DNA of 64,000 nt from Mesostigma viride (taxonomy: Eukaryota > Streptophyta > Mesostigmatophyceae > Mesostigmatales > Mesostigmataceae), in the NCBI GenBank assembly GCA_009746045.1, contig RPFO01000154.1:1701753-1765752 (forward strand), in the 5' to 3' direction. Position 1 is the first letter of the stretch; the number at the start of each line of letters is the position of its first letter. Below are positions 48,061-61,800 of this stretch, piece after piece. The position numbers and the translations under genes were made by a program. The notes beneath the pieces were generated by a model. It was not told where the DNA came from. It worked only from the letters and a program-made list of their open reading frames with translations, and did no database searches.

Positions 48061-49000
48061 CCGTTGGGAGATCATGTAGCACATATTCCTTGATGGGTGG
48101 TGGAAAGGAGAGAGCCGCGTAATCTAACTATCCTAACGCTAATCTACCTAGTCTAGAAAAATCTTAACTGCCCTCATCAATTAAACGCCTCCTCCCGCTC
48201 TTGGGGGGAGGGGGCTTGCCCACAGGGTCGGGCGTGTGAGCCTTGACAATCTTCTGCCACCGCGTCTTGTTCTGCATGGGAGTCCAAAGAAGGGAGAGAG
48301 AGTGGATGTGGTATTCAAACTGGGCTGGGACCAGTAGGTCATCCAGCAACATCCAGATGTACGTAGTTCGTGACATGTTTCCCTACCCTTTTGGCAATGC
48401 CCTTGGGGCCAGGCCAGGTCAGAATGTGCTGCCCTGGCTGGCCAAGCCGCTGGGGGCCTGCCAGACCAAGGGCGGTGTCGACCTGGCTGGTGCGAGCAAG
48501 GTGTCCTACAGATGCTACCCTACGCTGTCTAATCTCATCCGAAATACGAGGCATGCCCTGATACAAAGACTCTGATGACGGGCGCTTGGAAAACCCTACG
48601 TTCAGGACCTGTCGGAGCATCCTGTAAACTGTGCCGTCTAGCCTAGCTGCCAGAGAGTGCCAGTGTGGGTGTGAGTGTCCATGCCTCGGCGCCGCGCCAT
48701 ACGTGAGCACCGTGATCGAGGACAAGGACCTTGAAGAGCATGCGCTTGCAGTGCTCGCCCAGGCCCTTGGAGCGCCAGTTGGTGTTGCATGAGCGAACGA
48801 AGCCTAGCCCAGGCCAGGCCGATGCGGTTGTCCACATCGTCGGCGGTGTCAGGGAGCCATCTCCCTAACAGTTTGAAGCGATTGCGGAACGGGACCGTCG
48901 TCCCGTCGAGCAGGCGCGGCGCAACGGCGGTGTACTGGAGGCCCCAATCACCATCGCCTCAGTTTTGACACTAATCTCCAATTAACCCCACCTATCCTTG
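48050..49000 (-). mobile_element. Non-LTR retrotransposon fragment, second copy
   Basis: On the minus strand this matches the 22.85-24.03 kb fragment. It has LDGTVYRMLRQVLNVGFSKR near 48600, then RISDEIRQRRVASVGHLAR near 48530, and a VPAQFEYHIHSL stretch near 48320, a typical LINE ORF2 C-terminus. It has internal indels and is truncated at the 5' side. The low-coordinate end repeats CTCCGTTGGGAGATCATGTA. Confidence 0.75.
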
Positions 49001-49254
49001 CGTACCATCTGCCTCCATATTACACACAAACCAGGAGGCTGCCCGGGTGTGAGCCCGTCACGTCTAGTGTAGCACATGTCTGCATGCCGAGTCTGTTACG
49101 AAAAGTCCACGGGTGGCGGCCGGACCTGCCGCGCGCGGCCTAGCTGGGGCACGCGCCAGGGGAGGACATATCGCCCAGGCTGGGCGGGCTTGGTGCCAGC
49201 TATTCTATCTGAGGTGTCTACCTGATCTGTGCAGGCCAGGTGCCCGGCTAGGCC

Positions 49255-49510
49255 CAGGCGCCTGTGCGCCTAAAAATGTGGGAAACATAGGGCAAATCAG
49301 CGTAGAAATCCCCATTACTAATGTGCAAACCAAAGGGGATGTTAAGGGCCTTGCGCACCATCTTGGCGACGTTGCCGTCGATAACTTTGTTGCTCTGGAC
49401 AGCTCCTGCGTGAGTGTCCAGGTCTCGGCGCCGTAGGTCAGGATCGTCAGAATGACGACCTTGAAGAGGACACGCTTGACGATCCGGGGTAGGGCGGGGC
49501 TGCTCCATCA
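49255..49510 (-). mobile_element. Short non-LTR retrotransposon fragment
   Basis: The minus-strand frame gives KVVILTILTYGAETWTLTQE, the same conserved block as in the two larger LINE pieces but from a more distant subfamily. Only about 80 codons remain. Confidence 0.65.
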
Positions 49511-49734
49511 GCGGCGGTGGTCATGGAGTTGCGTCAATGCACAAGGCTACACATGTCCATCACCATTCATCTTCATCATCCTGAACGACTCCAACACGCG
49601 GACAAGATAACGGCAGGCTCGAGCTACCATGGTCCGGACTCTCCCGATTTCTGGCCTGCGCTGGTTGTCTCCTTGATAATAATCTTCCACCCCATGCCAG
49701 GCCTATTAATTAGGTATGATACATCATGGTGGTG

Positions 49735-50300
49735 CAGGTGCACCTTGCATCACACCCAGAGTAGGTGGCAGTTTCCATCCCCCACCTGCAGGTTATAGCT
49801 CAGAATGTATTAAAAACCATATGCCCCTTCTCAGGATATGTGTTATAGATGCTCCCAAGCCATGATGATCTCCCCCCACATGACAGGCTCCCCCTTAGCT
49901 GGGCATAGCTTGATAGATCATGGGGGTGCAGGTGCCCTGGCGCACCTAGAGGAAGGGTAGCTTACATTCCCACCCTTGCAGGAAGTAGCCCAGAATGTAT
50001 TAAAAGCCATATGCCCCTTCTCCGGGATATGTGCTACATGTACTCCCAACGGAGTTATGTTCCTAATTAATTACTTAATGCTCCCAACAGAGATACGTTC
50101 TTAATTAATTGATTAATTGTCCCGGAGCTCTAGCTAGCTAAATTAATTAACTAAATTACACATAACTGCGTCACGTGCATGATCGCAGAAGTCCTCAGGG
50201 AAACGAATATGGGATGGGGTGGATGGATGTAACTATGCCTAGTTCCAAGTTACAGGGATGCGGGCACCACGGCCCGAATCGCTATGAATGCCAAACTACA
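49735..50300. repeat. Dispersed repeat arms and TTAA tracts
   Basis: 49868-50080 is a copy of the arm at 47150-47356 in the same orientation, ending in AACGGAGTTATGTTCCTAAT. 49735-49860 is a more decayed copy. 50095-50300 resembles the 43.24-kb arm (ACTGCGTCACGTG, CGAATCGCTATGAATGCC). Confidence 0.75.
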
Positions 50301-51513
50301 ATATTATGCCAAAGCCAGGATGCCAGGACCCCATTATCGGCCATCAGAAACTTCAACTTGCCACCCAATTCCAAGCATCGGGAAAAAAAGGGAAGTTGAC
50401 CTGCTCAGGTTGCCATTTTGCCCAAATAATGTTTCTTAACTTAAAAGGCTCCTCTTTATGAAGCAATTCCATATGGGCAGTCACAACGCGATAGCAAAGC
50501 AGCCGTTACTTAGAACGCAAGGCAGCCGCTTGTCAATGGCAGCGCTTCTGGTCGGACCCGCGACATCAGGTCGGGCCTGCTGCTGTGACTGACGGTGGTT
50601 GCTCGCTCTACTAAACTCTGTCGCGAGCCCCAATCACACAGGTATTTCCCGAAAAATGTGCGCAGTATTTGATTGACCAATCCGTTAACAAGCATTATCT
50701 AGCAGAACCGTCGTTCCAAGGTTGCTTTACAGTGACATGTGGGCACAATCTCTTTGCCGCCCCCCCTCGGCACAGGTTTATATCGTCGTGACGACACCAC
50801 GACGGAGCGTTCCCTGCACTCAAATGCCGCGCCTCCCCCCCGGACTTGCAGCCTACGACCCCCAGACTGCGGCTGTAATGCCTAAGTACATTAATGCCCG
50901 TAACAACAAAGAAAGGAGCATTCTGCGTTTCCTCACTCGTGACTCCTGCGGCTTCCCGAGGTTCATCGAATGTGCATTGCAAGTGAACTCTACAGTTGTG
51001 CAGGCTTCATCAGCCTTCAGGGCTCCGAGGATCGAGCTCCAAGTCCGAGGCCCAGCTGGTCTAGGATCTAGGAGGGCCTGGTCGAGGCGGGCACAGTAGT
51101 GTAAAGCTACCCGACGTCTGCTGATGCGGGCAAACTTCGCTTCCCCCGTCGCGCGTCGCGTCGCGCAGGCGGACACACAAACAACGACGCTGCAACATGC
51201 TGTCGATCGTCACTGCCCTTGCCAGAGAAACACCGCACCGAATGGTTCGCTTGCAGGCAATGGCAGGCAAATATTTATTTGCTGCAGGGTGTCCTACTGT
51301 GGCTTCTGCGTGGTCGGGCATGTCGCAGTCTCCTTTTGTATGCAGTCCCGTTGGTTGAGTTCTCGGTCATACAATAAATTTCAGAGCTGGATCAGGTTGG
51401 TATTGGCAAGTCCTGCGATCTAACGAGCTAGCGCCTATTCGGCACCTCGGCATTGCTGCAAGTGGTCAGTTCGCCACCATAAACGCGAGGTTGGATAGGC
51501 ATTGACAGGAAGG
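50301..51513. other. Upstream region of mL41, no gene seen
   Basis: About 1.2 kb. Short open frames exist on both strands, but none shows exon-like conservation. The last few hundred bases presumably contain the mL41 promoter. Confidence 0.4.
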
Positions 51514-53501
51514 ATGCTGGGAATTTTGACCGGGTTGTTGAGAGGGGGGCGTTATGTTCCTCGGAAAGGAGCCATGCAGTTGAACTCCAAAAATGCCAAT
51601 AAGCACTTTGTCAAAGGCAATGGCTGCCGGCGGATGGGCGCTATCGTGAAAGGTATGCCGAGGTCAACTTCACAAGCCCCTGTTTCACACGTATGTTGTA
51701 CGTAGAATCGCGTCCGTAGTACTTCTTGTTCAGTAAACACCCAACTGAGTTCAACCCACGTTACTATTTAGCCGAGAAAGGAGTGTGCCTTCAACGCCAC
51801 GGCATGTGTCCCCTGTACCCACCTCCACCTCATCCCTTCCTTGTAGCCAGGGTGGGTCTGACATAACCTCCTTCTCTCGGGGCGGCGTATGGCCAGCTCA
51901 TCAGGTCTATGCCTTCATCACATGTCCTGTGGACCGCTAAAGAAGTCTGCTTATTGTTATGTGCCCGCCTAGCTGTCACCTAGCTGTCAACGGCGTGGGC
52001 AAACGATACCTGCGCCCACGGGACAGCCGCAACCAGCGCAAAACATTTCCCAGTGTTCACCAGCTGCATCATGGCACCGTTTTCATCCGTTTGGCTCCCC
52101 TTATGTCAGCGCTGCTTATGTCAGCACCGCTTATGTCAGCTCCGCTTATGTCAGCTCCGCTTATATCAGCTCCCCTTCTATGAACCTATCACCCCTGGAC
52201 CACCTGACACATGCCTGCTTCTATAATGCTACATGCCTGCACGGCTCACCGCTACTGCTACTCCTCTTATGCTATACGTCTGCATTGCTCACCCATCACC
52301 AGCCCAAGGTTGATACTAAGATGCTACCATGATATCGTACTAATACGCTCCTACCATATGATTGCACGGCTCTTGCCCCCATCCACAGGCCAGTACCAGC
52401 CCAAGGACTACTTGCAGCCGCAATACGTGGTGCCCGACTTGACAGACTTCCCGGTACGTGCCAGCATAGACCCCACGCCCTCCAGATGGCTTCTTACAGG
52501 ATCGCCCTTCAGAGGTGGCTGCCCCTTGGACCGTGTGCCCAATCAGCCGCATGGTCACTGTGAAACGATTGGTTGCCTTCACCACATTTTCACAATCCAA
52601 CTCCCTTGAAAAGGGGGTGCCTCGGGAAGCCGTAGTATACTGTACTAGACCCATTGGTCACTATACTGGTCTCTACAGTGCTAAAAAGGGGGTGCCTCGC
52701 GAAGCCGTAGTATACTGTACTAGACCCATTGGTCACTATACTGGTCACTACAGTGCTAAAAAGGGGGTGCCTCGCGAAGCCGTAGGAGGCGCTTTAGCAC
52801 CTGCCCCACCCGCCCACCCACTCATCCGCCTGCCTGCCTGCCATCCGATCCTTCCGGTCACCCACCGGCTGTTTCTGCTCATGGCACCGTCTTTCTGCTC
52901 CACTCCCTGCCCATGCATGGCCATACGTGCCTGCACCCCATTTTGGCCACTTCGCACCTGGAACTACCACCACGGCACCCACCAGGTAGCTTGCCCGTGT
53001 GGAAAAACAAATTACTGTATAATTTCTTTCTCCAGATTTCTCCAGACATCTCCAGATTTCTGGCCTGATCAGGTCATCTCATTGGTGTGATGATAAATGG
53101 CCGTATCATTACAGCGGTGAGAGTCAAGCACCTGCGCTGATTCCTCCCCCGCGCTGCTTCCTTTTTGTAAGGATGGAAGTTGTAAGGAGCTTGCTTTGTG
53201 TCTAGAACTTGGGAAAGCAACCCCTTCCGGGGGTCGCCCTCGCGAAGCCTAGGTCACGTCACACTTCTTATAGAAACATGCGTGGGTGGATGCGCCTGTG
53301 GTGCGGCGGGGGGGAACACCTTGATTGCCTTATTTTGAATGGCTACTTATAAACATACATGAACCTGCATGGGTGAAAAAAACACCGCTGTGGTCTGTTC
53401 GTTGGGGGGTGAAATCGCCCCTGCAGCTCAAGCCGTACGTCGCCATCAACACGCCCAATGTGAGGGCGACCAAGCCGCCCGTCCCCACCAAGAAGCCGTG
53501 A
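51514..53501 (+). CDS. Mitochondrial large-subunit ribosomal protein mL41
   Basis: Three exons, 51514-51652, 52389-52453 and 53427-53501, with GT-AG junctions and matching phases, give 92 residues. The N-terminus MLGILTGLLRGGRYVPRKG matches the plant-like start, followed by a KHFVKGNGCRRMGA block. The second and third exons join to the family hallmark YVVPDLTDFP-LKPYVA. It is a nuclear-encoded component of the mitochondrial ribosome. The basic N-terminus may serve as its targeting signal. A TTG four codons upstream is not needed as a start. Length agrees with plant and fungal relatives. Intron 2 holds a 75-bp tandem repeat. Confidence 0.82.
52076..52185. repeat. 15-bp tandem repeat, 5-6 copies, mL41 intron 1
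   Basis: CTTATGTCAGCTCCG units lie at about 52091, 52106, 52121, 52136 and 52151. Confidence 0.9.
52608..52790. repeat. 75-bp tandem repeat, 2.4 copies, mL41 intron 2
   Basis: AAGGGGGTGCCTCG(C/G)GAAGCC starts at 52611, 52686 and 52761. The TATACTGTACTAGACCCATT core occurs in the first two units. Confidence 0.9.
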
Positions 53502-54630
53502 GGCTGTCTATCCAACATGTGCTGGGAACCAGCCCTTGTTGACAAGAGATGGGGGGGCCTGGCTGCGAGTCATGCCTGCATTACCACATGGGTAGTTTCA
53601 CTACGAATGGTGGAAGCTAATCGTAGTATTCTGCATCACGTCGACTGCTAGCACCCTCATCACTCCCCATGTGTCATGGCACGCGGGCCACATGGCACGC
53701 ATGCATGCAGCATGGCCGGTGTGTGCTGGCGTGCCTTGCTAGAGTGGACGGTGCCAATGAGCGGCTGTCAGGCCGCACGCCGCAGGATGTGGGGCTCTTG
53801 GCATGGGCATGCACCGTGGCCACGGCATCCACAACGTGGGCACCCCATGTTGAAGGTGGCCAGCACTGCCACGGTGATGGTGTTGTTGTGGAGATTACCC
53901 ACGCAGGCACTACGGTGAGGAACGCCAGTGATGAGGATTGCCAGGCATGCCCTGACCTGAGGGTGGCTCTTTGGCATAATCAACATGGGAATGGGTTCCC
54001 CCTTGTCGGGGGTTTTCCCGCCTAGTCAGGCCTGTCCTGCTAGTCTCCAGCACGTAGCTGACGTCTGGATTGGTCAGCCTTACAAACGTGTGGTATCTCA
54101 CGGGCTGACTGGTGGCTTAAGCCTGCGCCAGCGCCTTGACCCGTCACAGTTGGTATTTCTGACACTACTTGAGTTCGAGTCGGCCGGGAATGGTGTGTAT
54201 GAAGCCTGTTGTTCTTGTGGTGTTGGGATAGGAAATTCTGTCTACACGTGGCCAAGGGGCACACCAAGGGGCATGCACCTGGTGGGTGCAGCGAAGAGGG
54301 CTAAGATGTTGTCGCCGGATATGACCAGGAGTATTGCAGCAGGTACTAGTCAATTAGTTGATAGCCGCTACACGACCGCCTCGTCTGCCATTACAATAGA
54401 GGACAGCTCGGATGAGGATTATTTTCCCATCTAGTGACTACATGGTTGCAGGGCATGTGATGCAGATGATATTTTCTTCTGATATTTGTCTGTTTGTTTT
54501 AACTTTCGTGTAATTATTTCCTAATCAAATTAGCATGGTACTCCGTGGCATGCCAATGCGCATGACATGCAAGTCGGGGTAAAATTGGCTCTTTTTAGGC
54601 AAATTTAGCAAATTAGCAAATTAGCGGAAG
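53502..54630. other. Spacer without recognised gene
   Basis: GC-mixed sequence with CATGGCA/GGCATG-rich words at 53670-53830. A 149-codon frame at 53985-54434 has no recognisable domain and no intron or codon support. Confidence 0.4.
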
Positions 54631-54631
54631 G

Positions 54632-55250
54632 CGGGGGCCGAGATTAATTAAGAGGTACCTTGAAATTAAATAAGACGCATACCTCTATCGAGATATATGT
54701 TCGGAGGCGAATTTCTATTGGCGTTAATTTGTAGTATTGTACGAAAACATGTCAAGGGTGACGGAAAGAAGGACTTATGTTCCAATTCAATTCAATGCAC
54801 GACGGTATTGGACGGAGTTCCCGGTCTGGCAAGCGGATTTTGGATCTCACGTTCAGAAAAGGGCTTGGGTACACGACGCGGCGCGACGTACGTTGTAAAA
54901 TGGCTCGCAGAAAAGGAACCGTGGCGACTATTTGGCGCCGCGTCGGTCTTGACGTTGTTTGCTCCGTTGGATCTGCATCTACGGCGTTCGTGGGTTGTTT
55001 CGAAACCCGGTCGATGAGATTTGACGGAGAAGTAGGGTATATAAGTGATCTTTGTTGTTTCCTTGATATAAGTGATCCTTTTTTGACCAAGCGGTGAACT
55101 GAATGTAGAAGTCGGAATAAATTATACGGTCTGACACGTTGTCGTACTATACTACAACTTAACGCCAATAGAAACTCGCCTCCAAAAATATATCTGGATA
55201 GAGGCATGCCTCTTATTTAATTTCAAGGTACCTCTTATTTAATCTCGGGC
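54632..55250. mobile_element. Small TIR transposon, about 0.62 kb
   Basis: The ends are inverted: GAGATTAATTAAGAGGTACC on the left and GGTACCTCTTATTTAATCTC on the right. Similarity extends about 110 bp inward (CGGAGGCGAATTTCTATTGG versus CCAATAGAAACTCGCCTCC). The same sequence AGTCGGGGTAAAATTGG occurs just outside both ends (54571 and 55264), a candidate duplication. Internal frames are short, so it is probably non-autonomous. Confidence 0.75.
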
Positions 55251-55871
55251 GGCGCCCTCCGGGAGTCGGGGTAAAATTGGTTAATTTGTAAACTGGGGAC
55301 AACCTAGTCAGTAAAAAAAGTAGCCAAAAAGTACTTACTACTTATTGGATTAAAAAACAACCAGCATGCTGAATGCATGTGACATCGATCCTACTAGTGG
55401 CTCACCAATTTAAGTGCAATGTTCGTGAGAACGGCAACTAAACTGTTCGATCAGACTCTTGACAAAAAAACAGACCCGGCATGGGCATGTATGGACATTA
55501 CGGAGCCTTATGATCTAGCTACAGCGCACAATTCAAAGCTGCGCATTGCATAAGCCAGATTTCACCATATTACGTGAGACAACGTACTATTCCTGGAGCC
55601 ATCTGATTCCAGTCCAACGAACATCAAGTAAATGCTGTGCTGAAGGGTTTCCCCTGCATGACAGTGTGACCGTTCACCAGGCATCGCCTTCAAGAGCCGC
55701 AAACGCTGAACCGTTTTATCAAGAAGTCGGCGGCAGCTGAGTGTATGGAGACAGGCTTGATAGGATACTTGAATCATTATTACCTACAAATCCTCATCAT
55801 GTCCAACATGGCCTGCTTCATGTCCTTCATTACATGCCTTCTATGCAGCAAAATGATGAACGCAGCAAGAA
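55251..55871. other. Spacer 3' of the minus-strand gene
   Basis: No gene recognised. It presumably contains the 3' untranslated region of the minus-strand gene ending at 55872. Confidence 0.4.
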
Positions 55872-58800
55872 CTACTGCGTCTTCTCCCACTCCGTCCAGC
55901 CCCCGTCTGACGACCCCCTACCCCCATCCCCGCCATCTTCGCTACTCGAGTCATCGTCCTCCCCGCGCCACACGAGCGGCTCGATATGCGCGCGCTTCCG
56001 CCGTGGCTCCCCATCCTCATCACTCTCCTCCTGCTCCTGCCACTCCCTCTCCTCCTCCTCCCGGTCTCGATCCTCCCAAAACTGCTCCGCCTCCTTGAAC
56101 TCTCGGATGTCCGTGTCATCCTCCTCATCAAACCGGTTGCGACGCTTGGCCGGTCGCTCCCCGTCCTCCTCATCCCGCCCATTCTTGGACCCCTTGGACC
56201 CTGCCTCCTTCTCGCCCTCGAGGGGGACTTGAGAGTCGGTTGCCGCATCAAACACCTGGCCCTCCCTGTGGAAGGGGCTGAACGCGCCCCCAGGGATCTC
56301 GTCCTCATCGGGCGGCTTCACGTCGTCCTTGGCGTCTAGCTTCTTGCCTGGCCAGGGAGGGAAGTTGCGATGGGGGAGAGAAACGGGAGAGAGAAACAGG
56401 GAGCGAGGGAGAGAAGAGACATATATTAAGTGAGACAACTATGCCTGGACGCATGGCGATCCAACGCCGATATATATAGACACAGAGAGATGTGACCAAT
56501 GCAAGAAACAGGATGAGGATGCTGTCCTTGGAGTCGAGCTTCTTGCCTGGGCACAGCGGGGGTTTCACAGGGAGAAAGAAACAAAGTCCAAAGAGTATGT
56601 CGTGAGATAAATAATGAACACGGGCAACGAGAAAACTGATAAACAGAGGAATCAAGACAAAGACAAAAGCTTCTTGCCTGGTCAGAGAGGGACACTGCAG
56701 GGGGGAAGGAGAAAGCTACCGAGTCAAAGGAAAAAAAGGTAAGAAACAATTTAAGAGAAAGCAGATCAAGAGGCAACAAGAGAAATTATAGAGCACAAGG
56801 TTACGACCTGGGTGCTGCGGGAAGCTGCGAATAGGGGGAGGAAGCTGACCCCTGTCCCATCGGGCTGTTCCTCACCATTCCTCAACCCCAGCTTGTGCTT
56901 GACCCACGCGGCATTATGTTGTTCGGATATTTCTTGTTTCTCCCCCCCTCAGTCTGTTGTCTGCTCCTCCCCCCTCGCCCCCTCGCCCCCTCACCCCCTC
57001 ACCCCCTCACCCCCTCACCCCCTCACCCCCTCACCCCCTCACCCCCTCACCCCCTCACCCCCTCACCCCCTCACCCCTCACCCCTCACCCCCTCACCCCC
57101 TCACCCCCTCACCCCCTCACCCCCGCCATTACGTTGCTCGGGCCCCAGCAAGACACCCAACACGTGATGGTTGCAAACCCTCCACAAACACCTAATGGTT
57201 GGCTCTTGCCACCACTCACCCAGCACGTAGTGGTTGCCACCATTTACCCAGCACGTAACGGTTGCTACCACTCACCCAGCACGTAGTGGTTGCCACCATT
57301 TACCCAGCACGTAACGGTTGCCACCACTCACCCAACACGTAGTGGTTGCCACTGCTGATGCGTATGGCGCCAGCTGGCGTGAACGTGTCGATGACGTTCC
57401 GCTTCTTCCACTCGTCCCCGCCCTCGATGCGCTTTATCTCCTCGGCCGCGTCGTCCTGGCAGACGACACACCGGGAAGGGAGGCGGACAGAAAGGAAAAA
57501 AGTGCGTGACCATGGCAACAAGAAAGACACCCAGAGCCGGTGAGCAGGGCCTTGACCTGAGCAAGAAGTGACGTGTGGAGGTGATGGCGATCAGCCGCCA
57601 CCCAGAGAACCGGTGCACAGGGCGGTGATGTGGGGGAGTAGTCAGGTTTCAACCCAGGGGCGTTCACGAGGGGGAGTAGTGACAGTGACAGCAGGAAGGA
57701 TGATGCGGAGCTGGTGGCGATCAGGGAGGTGTTGCTGGCGGCGATGGGGTTTCCCCAGCAAGAGGCTCCCCAGAGGGGAAACAACCCCCACTGTGTGCAT
57801 GAGTTACACACCACATGGTCTTGCCACTACACTGACCCATCGTCTGGGCCACGACCATTGATTGGTAAGCCCCCCCCCGCGATCGCAGAGGACAATCGCG
57901 TGACAAAACAATCAAATATCTATTACATATTACGCACACATGTAACGCACACGCTCACGATGACGCCCAAGTCCAAAGAAATGTATTTTGGACACTCACC
58001 CCGCGAGTGTTGATTGCCACCCAAAGATGGCAGGTCTAACCGAAGAAACGGAAGAACCTAAAGAAATGGGAATTCAGAAGAGATGGAAGAAAATAGAAGA
58101 AACACCCAAACAAAAAGACACAACCACCTGGCAGGTCCCCGACACCCACCTGGCAGGTCTTGAACACGAGCGGGTCAATCGGGTGCTTGACGTCGACCGT
58201 GTAGAACTTATACCCCGGCAGCAGAGTGCAGCCCCAGACCAGCCACGTGAACATGCCGTGGCAGCAGCTGGGCTCTCGCGGGTTGATGGATGCGCATGGA
58301 AACTTGTGGTACAGGCGCATGCGCCGCACGTGGCCCGTCGTGGGGTGCTGCGGCAACGCAAAAGGTAGTGGGGGTGGGGGTGGGGGCGGGGGGGGCAGTA
58401 GTAAAACACGTCAGTAGAAGAGGGCGTGGGGTGCTGCAGCCGCGGAGAAAGCAGGGGGCAGAAGGGGAAAGTCACTAGATGCCGGCCACATTTCATCGAT
58501 TGGCATCCCCAGTATGCATAGCGGACGTCTCTGGCTTACATGCCTGCGTCTCTGGTATGAATAACTGGCATTTCTAGTATACATAGTTGATATCTCTGGT
58601 ATACACACACAGGGAAAAGGAGAGCGCCTTCAAGAAAGCCCAGATGGAAAGGCACACTTACAACATCCATTTACAACCAATGAAAAAGAACAAGGAAAAA
58701 AAAGGCACAAACAGAGTGGCAATCTCTGTGGAGCCGACGAAGTGCCAACGGCAAAAACAGACAGAGGAACAGACGCGTTGGGGAGGGAGGGGGGCTGAGA

Positions 58801-61800
58801 CCAGGACGCGGGATAAGCCCGAGGGGGGCAAAGGAGGGAGAGGAAAAGACAGGGGAGGGGGAGAAGGACAAGGTGGGTGGAGATGGAGGGTGGGGAGAAG
58901 GCGAAGAGGAAACAAGGCGAACAGGAGACCGGGCGCGCTCACAAGCAATGAGGTTCAGAACAAGACGGTATAAGTGATTGGGGTATCTCTAATGAGACCA
59001 ACTCTAGGTAGGGTATCTCTAATTATAGTATCTCTGATTGGGGTATCTCTAATTAGGGCATCTCTAATTAGGGCATACATCAAAGATACCCGGCTAGCGC
59101 ACGCACCGGCATGAGCGCCTCGTCACACCACACCAGGTGGCCCGCCTTGAAGCACAGATTCCTGCGCCAAGGGGAAAAATGACAGCGTGTGGTGGGGGGC
59201 AGACGTTAAAAACCGCGATGGGTGAAGGGACGCAATGCCCATACGGACAATATTAAACTGGCGATAGCAATGTTGTGGGAGCGGGGATGTGGTTGTCATG
59301 CTAGCGCCACCGCACAGCAGGCAGGGTGTAGGCCGAGCAGCCCATGGGTGAGCGAGCCGCCAAGCACGAGCAGGACAAGTACGCCGTACTGGGCCATGAG
59401 CACAGCGTCCGGTAGGCAGAAGTGGGAGGCAAGGGAACCAAGCAAGCCAGGCACTGCAGCGGGTGCTTCGACTGGATGAGGCCACCGCAGCAGGGCGGGC
59501 GGAAGGACGCGGCACTTGCATGAAACGCTGGGCATTGTCGTCAGAAAGCAACAAACGTGAAAACGCTGGCTGCCCAAATCTGAGATTCCGCGGAACACAG
59601 AAAGTAAGAAAGCCTAGAAGCTACCAGCAAGAAATCGAACAAAGGACCTTTGGCATGATTTCGCGGCTGTGTGAGTCTCCTGATCCGAAGACATCTCACT
59701 TAACGTTTCGAAACAGCCTAACTGCGAAAAACCTCTTTACCGGAGAGGGGTGCCAATATGTCCGATATTGCTGAATCTATATACGATGACTCACCACTAG
59801 ACCTAAGTGCGCAGGAGTACTACGCACGGACCTAAACGATATTCTAGTATCGCCGAAGTAGGCAGGTTGACCACGGCTGGAGTCTGGTTGTAGTGTGACG
59901 TACAAACCTAGAGGAAATGCTGGGCATTGTCTCGCATCGTAGGATTGGGTTGGCCTGCGATACTGTTGCGAAGAGGGAGACCGGCGTAGATAACAGTAAC
60001 CCATAATAAGCCAGCGTACATAATAATAATCCATAATAAGCCAGCATACATAGTAACTTCAATGCGCCAGCATGCGTAGTAGTAGTAATAATAATAATAA
60101 TCCATAATAAGCCAGCGTACAAAGAACCATCTGCATGTGACCGCAAGTTTCAGGACACTGGCGTCCGGCACCCACTGGGACAACCCTCCGGCCAGGATAA
60201 CTGGGGGGGGCTCCCGATAGCACCATCAAGGGGCCTTGCGCTATGGCCAGCGTGCCAAGCGTGCCAAAGTATGCCACGTGGCCATGCTCTGGCCTGGCCT
60301 ATACGCAACACGACAGCCAAGCCTTGCGATAGCTAGCATTCACTCTTGACACGCCCTTGGGCGTGCCTGCCCCACGCACCAGGGCTGCCATCGTGCAATT
60401 TTCATCAGCGGAACATCTGCGGAACATATGCTGATCATATGCTGATTATATGCTGACTATATGCTGAATATCTTACCAAGGGTGCACACTTACTAAGGGC
60501 ACATGACTTTCTAAGGTTGGAACATTCAGCCCGGAGATGCATGTGCCGCTCACCAGGGCGGGCAGTCGTTGTGGACAGGCAGCTCGTTGAACATGTGGGA
60601 GAGGGCGACCTTGTCCACCTCGAATAGGCCCAGGTCCGCGAGCTGGGAACAGGCGAGGGGGCATGTAACCAGAGGCATGAGATGGATAGGGGAGGTGGCA
60701 TGCAGGCAGAGGATAAAGGTACTGCGCATGAGCAAAGAGGCCCAAGGGGCTTTGTCCACCTCGTGCAGGCCCAGCTGCGCCAGCTGGTGAGGTTGGGTAG
60801 TGGCGGGCAACGGCGCTTTGAATCCATACAGGAAAACCCCATCACTTTGTCCCTCATTGATTAGTAGCATTTGTGGTGATGCATAATTCGCACTGTCATA
60901 AATCTCACACTTACACAATGGTATTCTAACAAGCCATAGATCAGTAGCGATGACGAAGCACGCGCACGAGGCAGACACGGTCTTCCCACCGGGACAGGTG
61001 ACATGCGCAGGGAGGCAAGTGCACAACCGCACAATAAGTGAGGCAACTATTCCTGCCTGAGAGATAGATGTACACAAGGCATGCGTACAGAGGGATGCGT
61101 ACTCGAACAAATCAAGGCATGCTGCTGGCATAATTCACCAGCTGAAGGCTAATAAGTTGATACGCTAAGGCTTCTGCTACCAGGTCACGGTGCACCGCGG
61201 AGGCAGCAAAACAGTTCTCTTGTGCAACGAAGCGGTTCCCCTAGTCCGTCAACCACAAGTTGCTGGTGGGTCCACGGCATGAACTCTTGGGCTGACAGTT
61301 CCACGGTGCCATGTGCACATTCTCTACACACTACAATTACATGCACACTCTCTACACACTACAATTACAGGAAGCACATCCTGATGGCCACGACAAGTTA
61401 GAACATTCGTCGAGGGTCCGGTGTCTAGGGCATAGGGTGGCTTTTAATGCAGTTTGAGACAATAAGAAGGAGTATGATAATTATTATGAGACAAGTAATG
61501 AAAAACCATAATCGTCATAATCATCATAGTCATAGTCATCATAATAGGGTTAACCGATCAAAACACCGTGATGGTGGGCATGAGTCCCATGAGCAGTAAA
61601 GTGTGTCTCTAGAGTGCAGGGCCCTGGGCGTAGGGTGGTCTTATAAAGTGGACTAATAATACAAAACCTGAGGAATACGTGACTCAATTGAAAAATTACG
61701 CACCACAACGGCGGACACGAGCGACGACTTTTGCAGCTTGGCCACATGGCGGGTGCCACAGGTCTTCTCGACTGACGGCTTGCCACCACCTGAGGGTGCC

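Noticed and set aside
54752-55207. Overlapping open frames inside the small TIR transposon
   Set aside because: No motif of a transposase, and both strands are open to similar extents, as expected for a short element with inverted ends.
60861-61046. Minus-strand Cys-rich frame as an extra exon of the unknown gene
   Set aside because: No clean acceptor and donor. The neighbouring exons already join in phase without it.
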